Part shown: positions 17,374-25,737 of the stretch, in pieces | Numbering within the stretch: position 1 is the first letter of the stretch | How the letters are laid out: each line of letters starts with the position of its first letter | Source: Hyphomicrobiales bacterium | GTDB taxonomy: Bacteria > Pseudomonadota > Alphaproteobacteria > Rhizobiales > Beijerinckiaceae | Direction of reading: 5' to 3' | DNA length: 64,000 nucleotides | Assembly: GCA_900470095.1 (NCBI GenBank) | Contig: UBZM01000062.1 | Location: 23,620 to 87,619, forward strand | The notes under the pieces: generated by a model | Database searches by the model: none | Told to the model about the DNA's origin: nothing | The model's input: the letters and a program-made list of their open reading frames with translations, nothing else | Program-made: the position numbers and the translations under genes

Positions 17374-18701
17374 TGCGGCTGCCCCAGGAGATCATTGCCG
17401 CCAAGCGCGATGGCGGCACACTTCCCGGCGAGGATATCCGCCAGATCGTCGCAGGGTTGACCGACGGCTCCGTCAGCGAGGGCCAGGCCGCCGCATTCGC
17501 CATGGCCGTGTTCTTCCGCGACATGAACGCCGAAGAACGCGTTGCCCTGACGCTCGCCATGCGCGATTCCGGCACGGTCCTGAACTGGGACGACCTGCCT
17601 GGCCCCGCACTCGACAAACATTCGACCGGCGGCGTCGGCGATACGGTCAGCTTGCCTCTAGCCGCGGTCGTCGCGGCCTGCGGGGGCTATGTGCCGATGA
17701 TCTCAGGTCGTGGCCTCGGCCATACCGGCGGCACGCTCGACAAGCTCGACGCGGTGCCGGGATATGTGACGCAACCGGATATCACGCTGTTCCGCAAGGT
17801 GGTGCGCGAAACCGGCTGCGCCATCATCGGGCAGACCGCCGATCTCGCTCCCGCCGACAAGCGCCTCTATGCCATCCGCGACGTCACCGCGACGGTCGAG
17901 ACGATTCCGCTGCTAGTGTCCTCGATCCTGTCCAAGAAGCTCGCCGCAGGCCTGCACGGCCTGGCCATGGACGTGAAATTCGGCTCCGGCGCCTTCCTGC
18001 CCGACTTCAACAAGGCGCATGACCTCGCAGAGGCTCTCGTCGGCGTCGCCAATGGCGCCGGCCTGCCGACGACCGCGCTGATGACCGACATGGCCGAGCC
18101 GCTCGCCTCGGCTGCCGGCAACACGCTCGAAGTCGTTTACGCGCTCGAGCACCTGACCGGCCGCCGGCGCGAACCGCGCTTCCATGAGGTGACTGTGGCC
18201 CTGGCCGCCGAGATGCTGCTGCTCGGCAAGCTCGCGCATAATCTCGACGAAGCCCGGGCGAAGATCGAGGCGGCCTTCAGCAGCGGCGCCGCCGCAGAGC
18301 GCTTCGCCGAGATGGTGGTCGCGCTTGGCGGCCCGGCCGACCTGCTGGAGAAGCCGACAAAGCATCTCGCGCCCGCCCCGGTCATCCGGGCAGCCTATCC
18401 GGCCGTGAGCGGAGCCGTCAGCAGCATCGACACGCGCGGCGTGGGGCTTGCTGTGGTGGCGCTCGGCGGTGGGCGGACGCGGCCGCAGGATCCGATCGAC
18501 CATGCTGTCGGGCTCGTCGAACTGGCAGGGCTTGGCCAGGAGGTCGGGCCGGACCGGCCGCTCGCGATCATCCATGCGCGCGACGAGGCCAGCTTCACCG
18601 CGGCCGAAGCCCGGCTGCGGCAGGCCTATACACTCGGCGAGGACGCGGCCGGACACGGTCCGCTGATCGCACAACGCATCACGGAGACTTCAGGATCATG
18701 A
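17373..18701 (+). CDS. deoA: Thymidine phosphorylase
   Basis: A 442-residue pyrimidine-nucleoside phosphorylase that converts thymidine or deoxyuridine plus phosphate to the base and deoxyribose-1-phosphate. The signature region around residue 82 (KHSTGGVGDTVSLPLA) binds phosphate, and SGRGLGHTGGTLDKLDAVPG follows. The alpha/beta nucleoside-phosphorylase domain and the C-terminal PYNP-type domain are both complete. I use the ATG fused to the deoC stop (TGATG); a TTG 3 bases earlier is possible. Its own stop overlaps the next start (ATGA). Confidence 0.95.
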   Translation: MRLPQEIIAAKRDGGTLPGEDIRQIVAGLTDGSVSEGQAAAFAMAVFFRDMNAEERVALTLAMRDSGTVLNWDDLPGPALDKHSTGGVGDTVSLPLAAVVAACGGYVPMISGRGLGHTGGTLDKLDAVPGYVTQPDITLFRKVVRETGCAIIGQTADLAPADKRLYAIRDVTATVETIPLLVSSILSKKLAAGLHGLAMDVKFGSGAFLPDFNKAHDLAEALVGVANGAGLPTTALMTDMAEPLASAAGNTLEVVYALEHLTGRRREPRFHEVTVALAAEMLLLGKLAHNLDEARAKIEAAFSSGAAAERFAEMVVALGGPADLLEKPTKHLAPAPVIRAAYPAVSGAVSSIDTRGVGLAVVALGGGRTRPQDPIDHAVGLVELAGLGQEVGPDRPLAIIHARDEASFTAAEARLRQAYTLGEDAAGHGPLIAQRITETSGS

Positions 18702-19642
18702 GTCTGCTTCTGGCAATGACCGGCTGGCATGTCGAGGATTGGCGGGCGCGTTTTGCCGCCCTGCTGCCGGAGCTCCCGGTCGTCACGCTCGGCGAGCCCT
18801 TCGACCGCCGCGCCGTGCATTACGTCGCGAGCTGGAAGCATCCCGAGGGGAGCCTCGCGGGCCTGCCCAATCTCGCCGCGATCTTCTCGCTGGGTGCCGG
18901 CGTCGACCATATCTTCGCCGATAGCCGCCTGCCGCCGGTTCCGATCGCGCGCGTGGTCGATCCTGATCTGACGACGCGGATGAGCGAATACATCGTGCTG
19001 CACTGCCTGATGCATCTGCGCCAGCAGCGCCGCTACGACCGTCAGAAACTCGCCAAATCCTGGGAAGACGACCGCAACCAGCCGGCGGCCCGCTCGGTGC
19101 GAGTCGGCGTCATGGGGCTCGGCGAGCTTGGGCTCGACGCGGTGCGAAAACTGCAGGTTCTCGGCTTCGATGTCGCCGGCTGGAGCCGTTCCCCGAAGAG
19201 CGTCGACGGGCTTGCCACCTTCGCCGGGGAAGACGGCATGGCAGCGTTCCTCGCTCGCACCGACATCCTGGTCAGCCTCCTACCGCTGACACCGGATACG
19301 CGCGGGGTCATCAATGCAAAGCTGCTCGGCGGTCTGGCGCAGGACGGGCGGCTCGGCGGGCCGTTCCTGATCAATGCCGGTCGAGGTGGATTGCAGGTCG
19401 AGGCCGATATCCTTTCCACGCTTGAATCCGGGACGCTGAAGGGGGCGACACTGGACGTGTTCCAGAGCGAGCCGTTGCCGGCCGATTCACCGCTGTGGAG
19501 CCACCCGGCCGTGACCGTGACACCGCATAATGCCGCGATGTCGGACCCCGAGGCGATCGCGACGCTGATCGCGGCGCAGATCCGCCGGCTGCAGGCCGGC
19601 GAAGCGCTGGAACATGTCGTGGATCCGACACGGGGTTACTGA
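18698..19642 (+). CDS. Glyoxylate/hydroxypyruvate reductase A-like 2-hydroxyacid dehydrogenase
   Basis: A 314-residue NAD(P)-dependent D-2-hydroxyacid dehydrogenase of the GhrA branch. The Rossmann loop VGVMGLGELGLDAVRKL, an arginine-containing NAGRGG segment, LDVFQSEPLP and the catalytic histidine in VTVTPHNAAM are present. GhrA reduces glyoxylate and hydroxypyruvate. Its place as the last gene of the nucleoside operon, with ATGA overlap to deoA, is not explained by known nucleoside pathways; it may act on a short oxo-acid or aldehyde-derived product, but that is speculation. Confidence 0.87.
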   Translation: MSLLLAMTGWHVEDWRARFAALLPELPVVTLGEPFDRRAVHYVASWKHPEGSLAGLPNLAAIFSLGAGVDHIFADSRLPPVPIARVVDPDLTTRMSEYIVLHCLMHLRQQRRYDRQKLAKSWEDDRNQPAARSVRVGVMGLGELGLDAVRKLQVLGFDVAGWSRSPKSVDGLATFAGEDGMAAFLARTDILVSLLPLTPDTRGVINAKLLGGLAQDGRLGGPFLINAGRGGLQVEADILSTLESGTLKGATLDVFQSEPLPADSPLWSHPAVTVTPHNAAMSDPEAIATLIAAQIRRLQAGEALEHVVDPTRGY

Positions 19643-19709
19643 GCGGCCTGCCGCGCAGTCACGCAAGCGTCATGGCACCGTCGTTGTGCTGAGATGCTGC
19701 GCGCCCAAG

Positions 19710-19736
19710 CCGGCGCGGTCTTCTTACCCGCGCCGG
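19710..19736 (+). promoter_or_regulatory. Inverted repeat covering the ribosome-binding site of the phytase-like gene
   Basis: A perfect 9-base inverted repeat (CCGGCGCGG and CCGCGCCGG, 9-base loop) ends inside the GGAG that precedes the ATG of the next gene. If folded in RNA it would partly hide the ribosome-binding site. It has no T tract, so it is a poor intrinsic terminator for the nucleoside operon. Confidence 0.4.
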
Positions 19737-19744
19737 AGTGACCC

Positions 19745-21103
19745 ATGCGCCTTGCCCTCGCTGCAGCCCTGCTGCTGTCCTCGACCATGCTCGCCGGTGC
19801 GCAGGACGCACCGAAGGAATTCCCCGCCAAGCTCGCCGGCCATGCGCTCCTGGCGGCCAACACCATCATCCCGGCCCCGGCCGATGCGCCGGCCGACCTC
19901 AAGGTTTCCGGTAAGTTCGTTCAGCCCGGCAAGCGCGTCGAGGCCATCGGCACGGTCATGGGCACGTCGGGCGGCCGTCCCACCGGCCTGTCCACGCCAT
20001 TTGCCGGTCAGCCGGTGCAGGGCTTCTCCGGCATCCGCTCGCTCGGCAATGGCGAGTTCCTGGTGCTGACCGATAACGGCTTCGGCTCCAAGGTGAACTC
20101 GCCGGATGCGATGTTGTTCTTCCATCGCCTCAAAGCCGATTTCAACGGCGGCAAGATCGAACGTCTCGCGACCACCTTCCTGCACGATCCCGACAAGAAG
20201 GTGCCGTTCCGCATCGTCCACGAGGGCACCGAGAAGCGCTATCTGACCGGTGCCGATTTCGACCCCGAATCCATCCAGCCGATCGGCGGCAAGTTCTGGA
20301 TCGGTGAGGAATTCGGACCGTACCTGATCCGCGTCGACGCCGACGGCAAGGTCGAAGCGGTGTTCGAGACCACGGTCGACGGCAAGCCGGCGCGCTCGCC
20401 CGACCATTACGCCGTGACGACACCTGGCGCGCCGAACCTGCCCGTCGAGTTCAATGTACGCCGCTCCAAAGGATATGAGGGCATGGCGGCCTCGCCGGAC
20501 GGGCGCTTCCTCTACCCGCTGCTCGAAGGCCCCCTCTGGAACGCCGAGACCAAGGGCAATGAGGAAGTCGACGGCAAGGAAGTGCTGCGCATCCTCGAAT
20601 TCGACGTGCAGAACGAGAAATGGACCGGCCGCTCCTGGTTCTTCCCGCTCGAGCAGAAGGGGCTGGCCATCGGCGATTTCAACATGATCGACGCCACCAC
20701 GGCCTTGATCATCGAGCGCGACAATGGCGAAGGCACGGCCGACAAGGCCTGCGCGCCCGGCCAGAAGGGCCCGGACTGCTTCCACGACCTCGCCAAGTTC
20801 AAGCGGATCGTGAAGATCGAGATGACCGACGCCAATGTCGGCAAATCGGTGCGCAAGATCGGCTTCATCGACCTGATGAAGATAGCCGACCCGGACAAGA
20901 AGGCGAAGCAGGGTGCCATCGACGGCGTGCTGCCCTTCCCCTTCTTCACGATCGAGAACGTCGATGTCGTCGACCGCGCCAATGGCATCATCGTCGTCGG
21001 CAACGACAACAACCTGCCCTTCTCCTCGTCGCGCGACCCGAAGAAGGCCGATGACAACGAACTCGTGCTGCTCTCGGTCAAGGACCTGCTCGACGCCAAG
21101 TGA
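19745..21103 (+). CDS. Esterase-like activity of phytase family protein (secreted)
   Basis: A 452-residue exported protein with a signal peptide to about residue 19 (LAGAQ). The body matches the phytase-like domain PF13449, a beta-propeller-like family: GFSGIRSLGNGEFLVLTDNG near the start, DPESIQPIGGKFWIGEEFGPYLI in the middle, GYEGMAASPDGRFLYPLLEG, and a late ENVDVVDRANGIIVVGNDNN. Members have been reported with phytase or esterase activity, but the substrate here is open. It lies 102 bases after the nucleoside operon behind a hairpin and is followed by a terminator, so it is probably a single-gene unit. Confidence 0.85.
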   Translation: MRLALAAALLLSSTMLAGAQDAPKEFPAKLAGHALLAANTIIPAPADAPADLKVSGKFVQPGKRVEAIGTVMGTSGGRPTGLSTPFAGQPVQGFSGIRSLGNGEFLVLTDNGFGSKVNSPDAMLFFHRLKADFNGGKIERLATTFLHDPDKKVPFRIVHEGTEKRYLTGADFDPESIQPIGGKFWIGEEFGPYLIRVDADGKVEAVFETTVDGKPARSPDHYAVTTPGAPNLPVEFNVRRSKGYEGMAASPDGRFLYPLLEGPLWNAETKGNEEVDGKEVLRILEFDVQNEKWTGRSWFFPLEQKGLAIGDFNMIDATTALIIERDNGEGTADKACAPGQKGPDCFHDLAKFKRIVKIEMTDANVGKSVRKIGFIDLMKIADPDKKAKQGAIDGVLPFPFFTIENVDVVDRANGIIVVGNDNNLPFSSSRDPKKADDNELVLLSVKDLLDAK

Positions 21104-21177
21104 GCGAGGCGGCCGGGCTTGCAGCGATCAAGTCGTTGCCAAGTAAGCCTCTCTTGGTGCGTAGCACTCGCAACATC

Positions 21178-21207
21178 ATGGCCGGCCTCGTGCCGGCCAT
21201 TCTCGTT
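21178..21207 (+). terminator. Intrinsic terminator after the phytase-like gene
   Basis: A perfect 9-base stem (ATGGCCGGC with GCCGGCCAT), a 5-base loop and a following TCTCGTT. It lies 75 bases downstream of the stop codon. Confidence 0.7.
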
Positions 21208-21221
21208 CCGACGTGCCGAAC

Positions 21222-21250
21222 TTGAACAGCTCTTCTGGCAACACCACATT
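21222..21250 (+). promoter_or_regulatory. Candidate sigma-70 promoter for the SPW gene
   Basis: TTGAAC, a 17-base spacer and CACATT. The expected transcript would begin just before a 6-base-stem hairpin (AGCGCC-TTCA-GGCGCT at 21261-21276), giving a leader of about 60 bases. The -10 box is a weak match. Confidence 0.35.
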
Positions 21251-21317
21251 TCTCTTACCAAGCGCCTTCAGGCGCTAGGCATGGTGGTTTGGATGATCGT
21301 CACTGATGGAGGTGATC

Positions 21318-21680
21318 ATGTTGACCGCGAATACGGAAGGCAAACGGCCGCAGGACTTGTGCAATCTTCTTCTCGCCGCGTGCCTGTTCATCTCTCCCTG
21401 GATCATGCGTTTTACGGGCGACATGATGGCCGCCCGCAACGCCTGGATCATCGGCGTGGTGCTTGCCCTCGTGGCGGTCGCGGCGCTCTCGATGTTCAAG
21501 GAATGGGAGGAATGGGTGAACCTGGTGCTCGGCGTCTGGCTGATGGCAGCTCCCTGGGTGCTCGGCTTTACCGGCAACTTCAACGCGTTCTGGACCCACA
21601 CGATCCTTGGCGTGCTGACGGCTGCCGTCTCTGCCTGGGCTGTCTGGGACTACCGGCACGAGCCGCACGCGACGGCCTGA
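21318..21680 (+). CDS. SPW repeat integral membrane protein
   Basis: A 120-residue membrane protein with four hydrophobic segments arranged as two repeats. Each repeat has the SPW-type motif in or near the membrane: LFISPWIMRFTG and LMAAPWVLGFTG. The family has no known function and is often found in stress- or plant-associated alphaproteobacteria. I start at the ATG preceded by GGAGGTGA with ideal spacing; an ATG 12 bases upstream overlaps that ribosome-binding site and is unlikely. It stands alone between two terminators. Confidence 0.86.
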   Translation: MLTANTEGKRPQDLCNLLLAACLFISPWIMRFTGDMMAARNAWIIGVVLALVAVAALSMFKEWEEWVNLVLGVWLMAAPWVLGFTGNFNAFWTHTILGVLTAAVSAWAVWDYRHEPHATA

Positions 21681-21708
21681 ACGGGTCGCGACACCGCGCG
21701 ATCTCCTG

Positions 21709-21736
21709 ACCCGCCGCTGCGAGGCGGCGGGTTCTA
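21709..21736 (+). terminator. Terminator between the SPW gene and the sugar ABC operon
   Basis: A perfect 9-base GC-rich stem (ACCCGCCGC with GCGGCGGGT) and 6-base loop, followed by TTCT. It touches the stop codon of the convergent sugar-ATPase gene, so it may serve transcripts from both sides, although the T tract is short. Confidence 0.55.
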
Positions 21737-22540
21737 CGCCTGGCCGCGCAGCGCGCCCGGTCCGGGAGTAGCGCCTGCGGGACATTTCCCAGAGATGATC
21801 ATCGCCAGTACCTCGTCCTGCGTCACATCGCTGGTGCGCGCGGTCCCGACAACCCGGCCGTTCTTCATCACGCTGACCCGGTCGGCGAGATCGAAGACGT
21901 CATGCAGGTCATGACTGATCAGGAAGATGCCGATCCCCTGACGCTTCAACTCAAGGATGAGATCGGCAACCTGTTTCGTCTCTGCGGGCCCGAGCGCAGC
22001 CGTCGGCTCGTCCATGATCAGGACCCGGGCGTTGAAGTAAATCGCGCGCGCGATCGCAACCGATTGACGCTGGCCGCCCGAGAGCGCTTTGACCGGCTCC
22101 TTGAAGCGCCGGAAATGTGGATTGAGCCGCCCCATCACCTTGCGCGTCTCGGATTCCATCGCGGAATCATCGAGCGTGTGCCAGGGCGTCAGCAGTTCCC
22201 GTCCGAGGAAGATATTGGCTGCGGCATCGACATTGTCGGCCAAAGCCAGGGTCTGGTAGATCGTCTCGATGCCGTAGCGCTTGGCGTCGCGCGGATTGGC
22301 AATCACTGCCGGCTCGCCGCTGATGCGGATCTCGCCGGCATCGGCCCGGTAGGCTCCCGACAGGATCTTGATCAGCGTCGATTTGCCGGCACCGTTATGG
22401 CCGAGCAGGCCGACAACCTCGCCGGCCTTGAGGTCGACACTGACGGTGTCGACCGCCTTGATGCCGCCGAAGGCGATCGAGATGTCGCGCATCTCGACGA
22501 GCGGTGGGGGCTCGATGTCCCGGGCCGTGGCGAGGCTCAT
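21734..22540 (-). CDS. Sugar ABC transporter ATP-binding protein (XylG/FrcA-like, single domain)
   Basis: A 268-residue ATPase with one nucleotide-binding domain: Walker A GHNGAGKST near residue 48, signature LSGGQRQSVAIARAI, Walker B VLIMDEPTAAL. E. coli XylG and RbsA have two such domains in about 500 residues; the single-domain form is the rhizobial type (as in FrcA), so the transporter should use a homodimer. It is the last gene of a binding protein - permease - ATPase operon. Xylose or another monosaccharide is the likely cargo. Confidence 0.88.
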   Translation of the reverse strand: MSLATARDIEPPPLVEMRDISIAFGGIKAVDTVSVDLKAGEVVGLLGHNGAGKSTLIKILSGAYRADAGEIRISGEPAVIANPRDAKRYGIETIYQTLALADNVDAAANIFLGRELLTPWHTLDDSAMESETRKVMGRLNPHFRRFKEPVKALSGGQRQSVAIARAIYFNARVLIMDEPTAALGPAETKQVADLILELKRQGIGIFLISHDLHDVFDLADRVSVMKNGRVVGTARTSDVTQDEVLAMIISGKCPAGATPGPGALRGQA

Positions 22541-22555
22541 GCCGTCCCTCCTCCC

Positions 22556-23869
22556 TCAGCTCAGCTTCCGGCGATAGAGCCCGTCGAGCCAGACGGCCAC
22601 GACCAACACCACGCCGACGACGATGTTCTGCAGCGGCGTGTCGACACCGATCAGCACCATGCCCGATTGCAACGACTGCATCACCAGTGCGCCCAGCATC
22701 GCACCCGCGATCGTGCCGACGCCACCGGCAAGCGATGTGCCGCCGATCACCGCCGCCGCGATGACATAGAGTTCGTCGAGTGCACCGGCCGAATTCGTCG
22801 CGGCATTGAGGCGGGCCGTGGAGATGCAGGCGGATATGCCGACAAGCACTCCCATCAACCCGAAGACCAGGGTCAGCACCTTGCGGGTGTTGACGCCGGA
22901 CAACTGCGCGGCCTCGGGATTGCCGCCGATCGCGAAGACGTAGCGGCCGAAACGCAGCCGCTTGGTCAGGAAGCTCATCACGATGCCGACCGCGAGCGCC
23001 AGCAGCACGGGAACCGCAAGGCCATGGCCGATGGTCAGCCCGCCCTCCGGCCAGACGAGCCCCCTTGCCTCGACCAAGCGGCGCGCAACGCCGGCCGGCA
23101 GAGGGTAGGCATTGGCGACCATCACGGTGCCGAGCACGGCGCCACAGCCAAGCGCGGCAATCGCGCCTTCAGCCCAGATCGGCCGCAAGCCGAAACCGAA
23201 GCGCCGCCGACGGCGGCGGGCAAGCACGATCCCGGCAAGGATCAAGGCGCAGATCACCAGACCGATCGCCCAGGATGCACCCGTGCCGATCGCGCCTTCG
23301 ATGCCGCCACCAAGGGGGCGGAAACGCGTGTCCATCGGCGCGATGGTCTGGCCCTGCGTCACCCACCAGGCAGCGCCACGCCAGACCAGCAGGCCGCCGA
23401 GCGTGACGATGAAAGAGGGAATGGCGAGATAGGCGATCAACGCGCCCTGAAACAGGCCGAGGACCCCGCCGAGCGCAACGGAAACCAGGATGCTGATGAA
23501 CCATGTGGCGGGATGCTCGAAGCCCAGCAGCTCCGGCAGCAGTCGCGCCTGGATCAGCCCGACCACCATGCCGACGAAGCCGAGCATCGAACCGACCGAG
23601 AGGTCGATATTGCGCGTCACGATGACAAGCACCATGCCGCAAGCCATGACGGCGATGGACGCCGTCTGGACCAGCAGATTCCAGAGATTGCGCGGGGTCA
23701 GGAAGGCTCCGTCGGAAAGCCAGTTGAAACCGAGCCAGATCACTCCAAGCGCGGCGACCATGCCGATCATGCGCGGATCGAACTCGATCTCGCGCATGTG
23801 GTCGGCCACGCTCCTTGCGCCTGGCCCCGGCACCTTCTCGGAAACCGGGGCTGGAGCGACCTCAGTCAC
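22556..23869 (-). CDS. Sugar ABC transporter permease (XylH-like)
   Basis: A 437-residue permease of the BPD_transp_2 family with 10 or more hydrophobic segments. VIVTRNIDLSVGSMLGFVGM and the later AIGGNPEAAQLSGVNTRKV, VIGGTSLAGGVGTIAGAMLG are diagnostic for the ribose/xylose branch. The extra loop near the middle gives the greater length of XylH over RbsC. I place the start at a GTG that overlaps the stop of the binding-protein gene by 8 bases; a TTG 24 bases upstream and an ATG 72 bases downstream are alternatives. Confidence 0.88.
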   Translation of the reverse strand: MTEVAPAPVSEKVPGPGARSVADHMREIEFDPRMIGMVAALGVIWLGFNWLSDGAFLTPRNLWNLLVQTASIAVMACGMVLVIVTRNIDLSVGSMLGFVGMVVGLIQARLLPELLGFEHPATWFISILVSVALGGVLGLFQGALIAYLAIPSFIVTLGGLLVWRGAAWWVTQGQTIAPMDTRFRPLGGGIEGAIGTGASWAIGLVICALILAGIVLARRRRRRFGFGLRPIWAEGAIAALGCGAVLGTVMVANAYPLPAGVARRLVEARGLVWPEGGLTIGHGLAVPVLLALAVGIVMSFLTKRLRFGRYVFAIGGNPEAAQLSGVNTRKVLTLVFGLMGVLVGISACISTARLNAATNSAGALDELYVIAAAVIGGTSLAGGVGTIAGAMLGALVMQSLQSGMVLIGVDTPLQNIVVGVVLVVAVWLDGLYRRKLS

Positions 23870-24911
23870 AAGCCTTGACCTTGCCGGCGCCAACGCCCTG
23901 GCAGACAGCGGCCTTGGGCGCCCAGCCCGCCTCGATCACCACACCGAGATTGTCCTTCGTCACCGGCACGGGCTTGAGGAAGAGCGCCGTCATCGCCTGC
24001 TTGCTCGGACCCTGGTTCCAGCTTGCCGCGCCCGCGATCTCGGTCAGCTTGGCGCCGCCGGCGAGCTTGATCGCGATCTCGGCGGCATTGCGCCCGAGCT
24101 CGCGTGCATCCTTCCAGATCGTCACCGTCTGCGTCCCGAGCGCGACGCGGTTCAATGCCGCGCGATCGGCGTCCTGGCCGGAAACCGGCACCGAGCCGGC
24201 GAGCCCCTGCGCGGCCATTGCCGCAATGGCTCCGCCCGCCGTTCCGTCATTGGCCGCGATCACAGCGTCGACCTTGTTGGCATTGCGGGTCAGGAACTGC
24301 TCCATGTTGCGCTGGGCGTTCGCAGGGAGCCAACCGTCGGTAAAGGCCTCGCCGACATTCTTGATCTTGCCGGAATCGATTGCCGGCTTCAGAATCTCGA
24401 CCGAGCCCTGATAGAGAAAACCGGCATTCGGATCGGAGCTCGATCCCTTGATGAAGACGAAGTTTCCTTCCGGCTTCGCCTTCTGGACCTCGCGCGCCAT
24501 CATGCGGCCGACCTCGACATTGTCGAAGGTCAGGTAGAAGGCCTGCGGAATCTCGATCAGACGGTCATAGCCGACAACCGCGATGCCTTCATTGACCGCC
24601 TTCTCGACGGCGGGCCGGATGGCCTGCGCATCCTGGGCCAGGACGATCAGCGCCTTGGCACCACGGGCGATCAGGCTTTCGACATCGGTGAGCTGCTTGG
24701 CGGGAGAGGATTGGGCATCGGCCGAGAGATAGGTGCCGCCGACCTTCTCGATCGCCGCCTTGATCGCGGCCTCGTCGGTCTTCCAGCGTTCTTCCTGGAA
24801 ATTCGACCAGCTGACCCCGACGACCGGGCCCTTCGTCTGGGCGAAGGCAGGCGACAATCCCCCCGCTGCCGCCAAGGCAACGCCGGCGGCAAGCATCATA
24901 TGTCTGAGCAT
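23862..24911 (-). CDS. Sugar ABC transporter substrate-binding protein (XylF-like)
   Basis: A 349-residue periplasmic protein with a signal peptide to about residue 24 (LSPAFAQ) and a type I sugar-binding fold. The start of the mature chain, VVGVSWSNFQEERWKTDEAA, and YDRLI, SSSDPNAGFL and VIAANDGTAGGAI match XylF, the D-xylose-binding protein, rather than RbsB. The cluster has no xylA or xylB nearby, so substrate assignment rests on similarity alone. It is the first gene of the operon on this strand. Confidence 0.88.
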   Translation of the reverse strand: MLRHMMLAAGVALAAAGGLSPAFAQTKGPVVGVSWSNFQEERWKTDEAAIKAAIEKVGGTYLSADAQSSPAKQLTDVESLIARGAKALIVLAQDAQAIRPAVEKAVNEGIAVVGYDRLIEIPQAFYLTFDNVEVGRMMAREVQKAKPEGNFVFIKGSSSDPNAGFLYQGSVEILKPAIDSGKIKNVGEAFTDGWLPANAQRNMEQFLTRNANKVDAVIAANDGTAGGAIAAMAAQGLAGSVPVSGQDADRAALNRVALGTQTVTIWKDARELGRNAAEIAIKLAGGAKLTEIAGAASWNQGPSKQAMTALFLKPVPVTKDNLGVVIEAGWAPKAAVCQGVGAGKVKACD

Positions 24912-25015
24912 GGCAATCTCCCGCGATTCCTCTGGCCGTGCGCTCTCTTGGGGGATCGCCTGGTCAGCGTCCGGAGCGCCTCACATGCAGAGGACAGCCT
25001 ATCGCGAGAAAGGCG

Positions 25016-25717
25016 TCAAGCCACCCGCTTGTCGGGGGAGGCGCAGAGATCGTTGAGCAGGCAGCGGCCGCATTCGGGGCGCAGCGCCTTGCAGATGTAG
25101 CGCCCGTGCAGGATCAGCCAATGATGGGCATGGCGGCCGAATTCCGGCGGCACCGCGTTCTCCAATCCCATCTCGACTGCGAGCACGGTCTTGCCCGGCG
25201 CAATGCGCAGGCGGTTGGCGACGCGGAAGACATGGGTGTCGACAGCGTGGGTGATCTCGCCGAAGGCGATGTTGAGCACGACATTGGCGGTCTTGCGCCC
25301 GACGCCGGGCAGGCTTTCGAGCGCGGCACGATCGGCAGGGACCTCGCCGCCGAATTCCGCAATCAACTTCTCGCTGAGCAGGATCACATTCTTCGCCTTG
25401 GTGCGGAACAGGCCGATCGTCCTGACCAGCTCGCGCACCTTTTCCTCGCCGAGCGCCACCATCTTGTGCGGCGTGTCGGCAAGTTCGAAGAGCTTGCGCG
25501 TCGCCTTGTTGACGCCCGCATCGGTCGCCTGCGCCGACAGCACGACGGCGACCAACAAGGTGAAGGCGTTGGTCGCCTCGAGTTCGCCCTTAGGCTCGGG
25601 ATTGGCGGCCTGGAAGCGCAGAAAGATCTCACGGATGCCTGCCGCGCTGCGCGGTCTCGGTGTCGTGATCTTTGCCAGGCCCTGGGCGCGGCCCGCGGGC
25701 CTGTTCCGTTCGCTCAT
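25016..25717 (-). CDS. nth: Endonuclease III
   Basis: A 233-residue DNA glycosylase/AP lyase for oxidised pyrimidines. The helix-hairpin-helix LPGVGRKTANVVL holds the catalytic Lys142, and Asp160 sits in HAVDTHVFRVANRL. The 4Fe-4S cluster ligands are Cys209, Cys216, Cys219 and Cys225, with the standard C-x6-C-x2-C-x5-C spacing. The N-terminus carries about 25 extra basic residues compared with E. coli. It is divergent from the DUF2244 gene with only a 20-base gap, so their promoters must overlap the coding ends. Confidence 0.96.
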   Translation of the reverse strand: MSERNRPAGRAQGLAKITTPRPRSAAGIREIFLRFQAANPEPKGELEATNAFTLLVAVVLSAQATDAGVNKATRKLFELADTPHKMVALGEEKVRELVRTIGLFRTKAKNVILLSEKLIAEFGGEVPADRAALESLPGVGRKTANVVLNIAFGEITHAVDTHVFRVANRLRIAPGKTVLAVEMGLENAVPPEFGRHAHHWLILHGRYICKALRPECGRCLLNDLCASPDKRVA

Positions 25718-25737
25718 GTGGGCGTTATAATTGCGCG

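Noticed and set aside
21902..23878. 658-codon open frame on the plus strand
   Set aside because: It is antisense to the xylG/xylH-type genes, is rich in Asp, Arg, Gln and His as typical of GC-rich shadow frames, and shows no family motif.
23490..25100. 536-codon open frame on the plus strand
   Set aside because: Covers the sugar permease and binding-protein genes in antisense; no recognisable domain.
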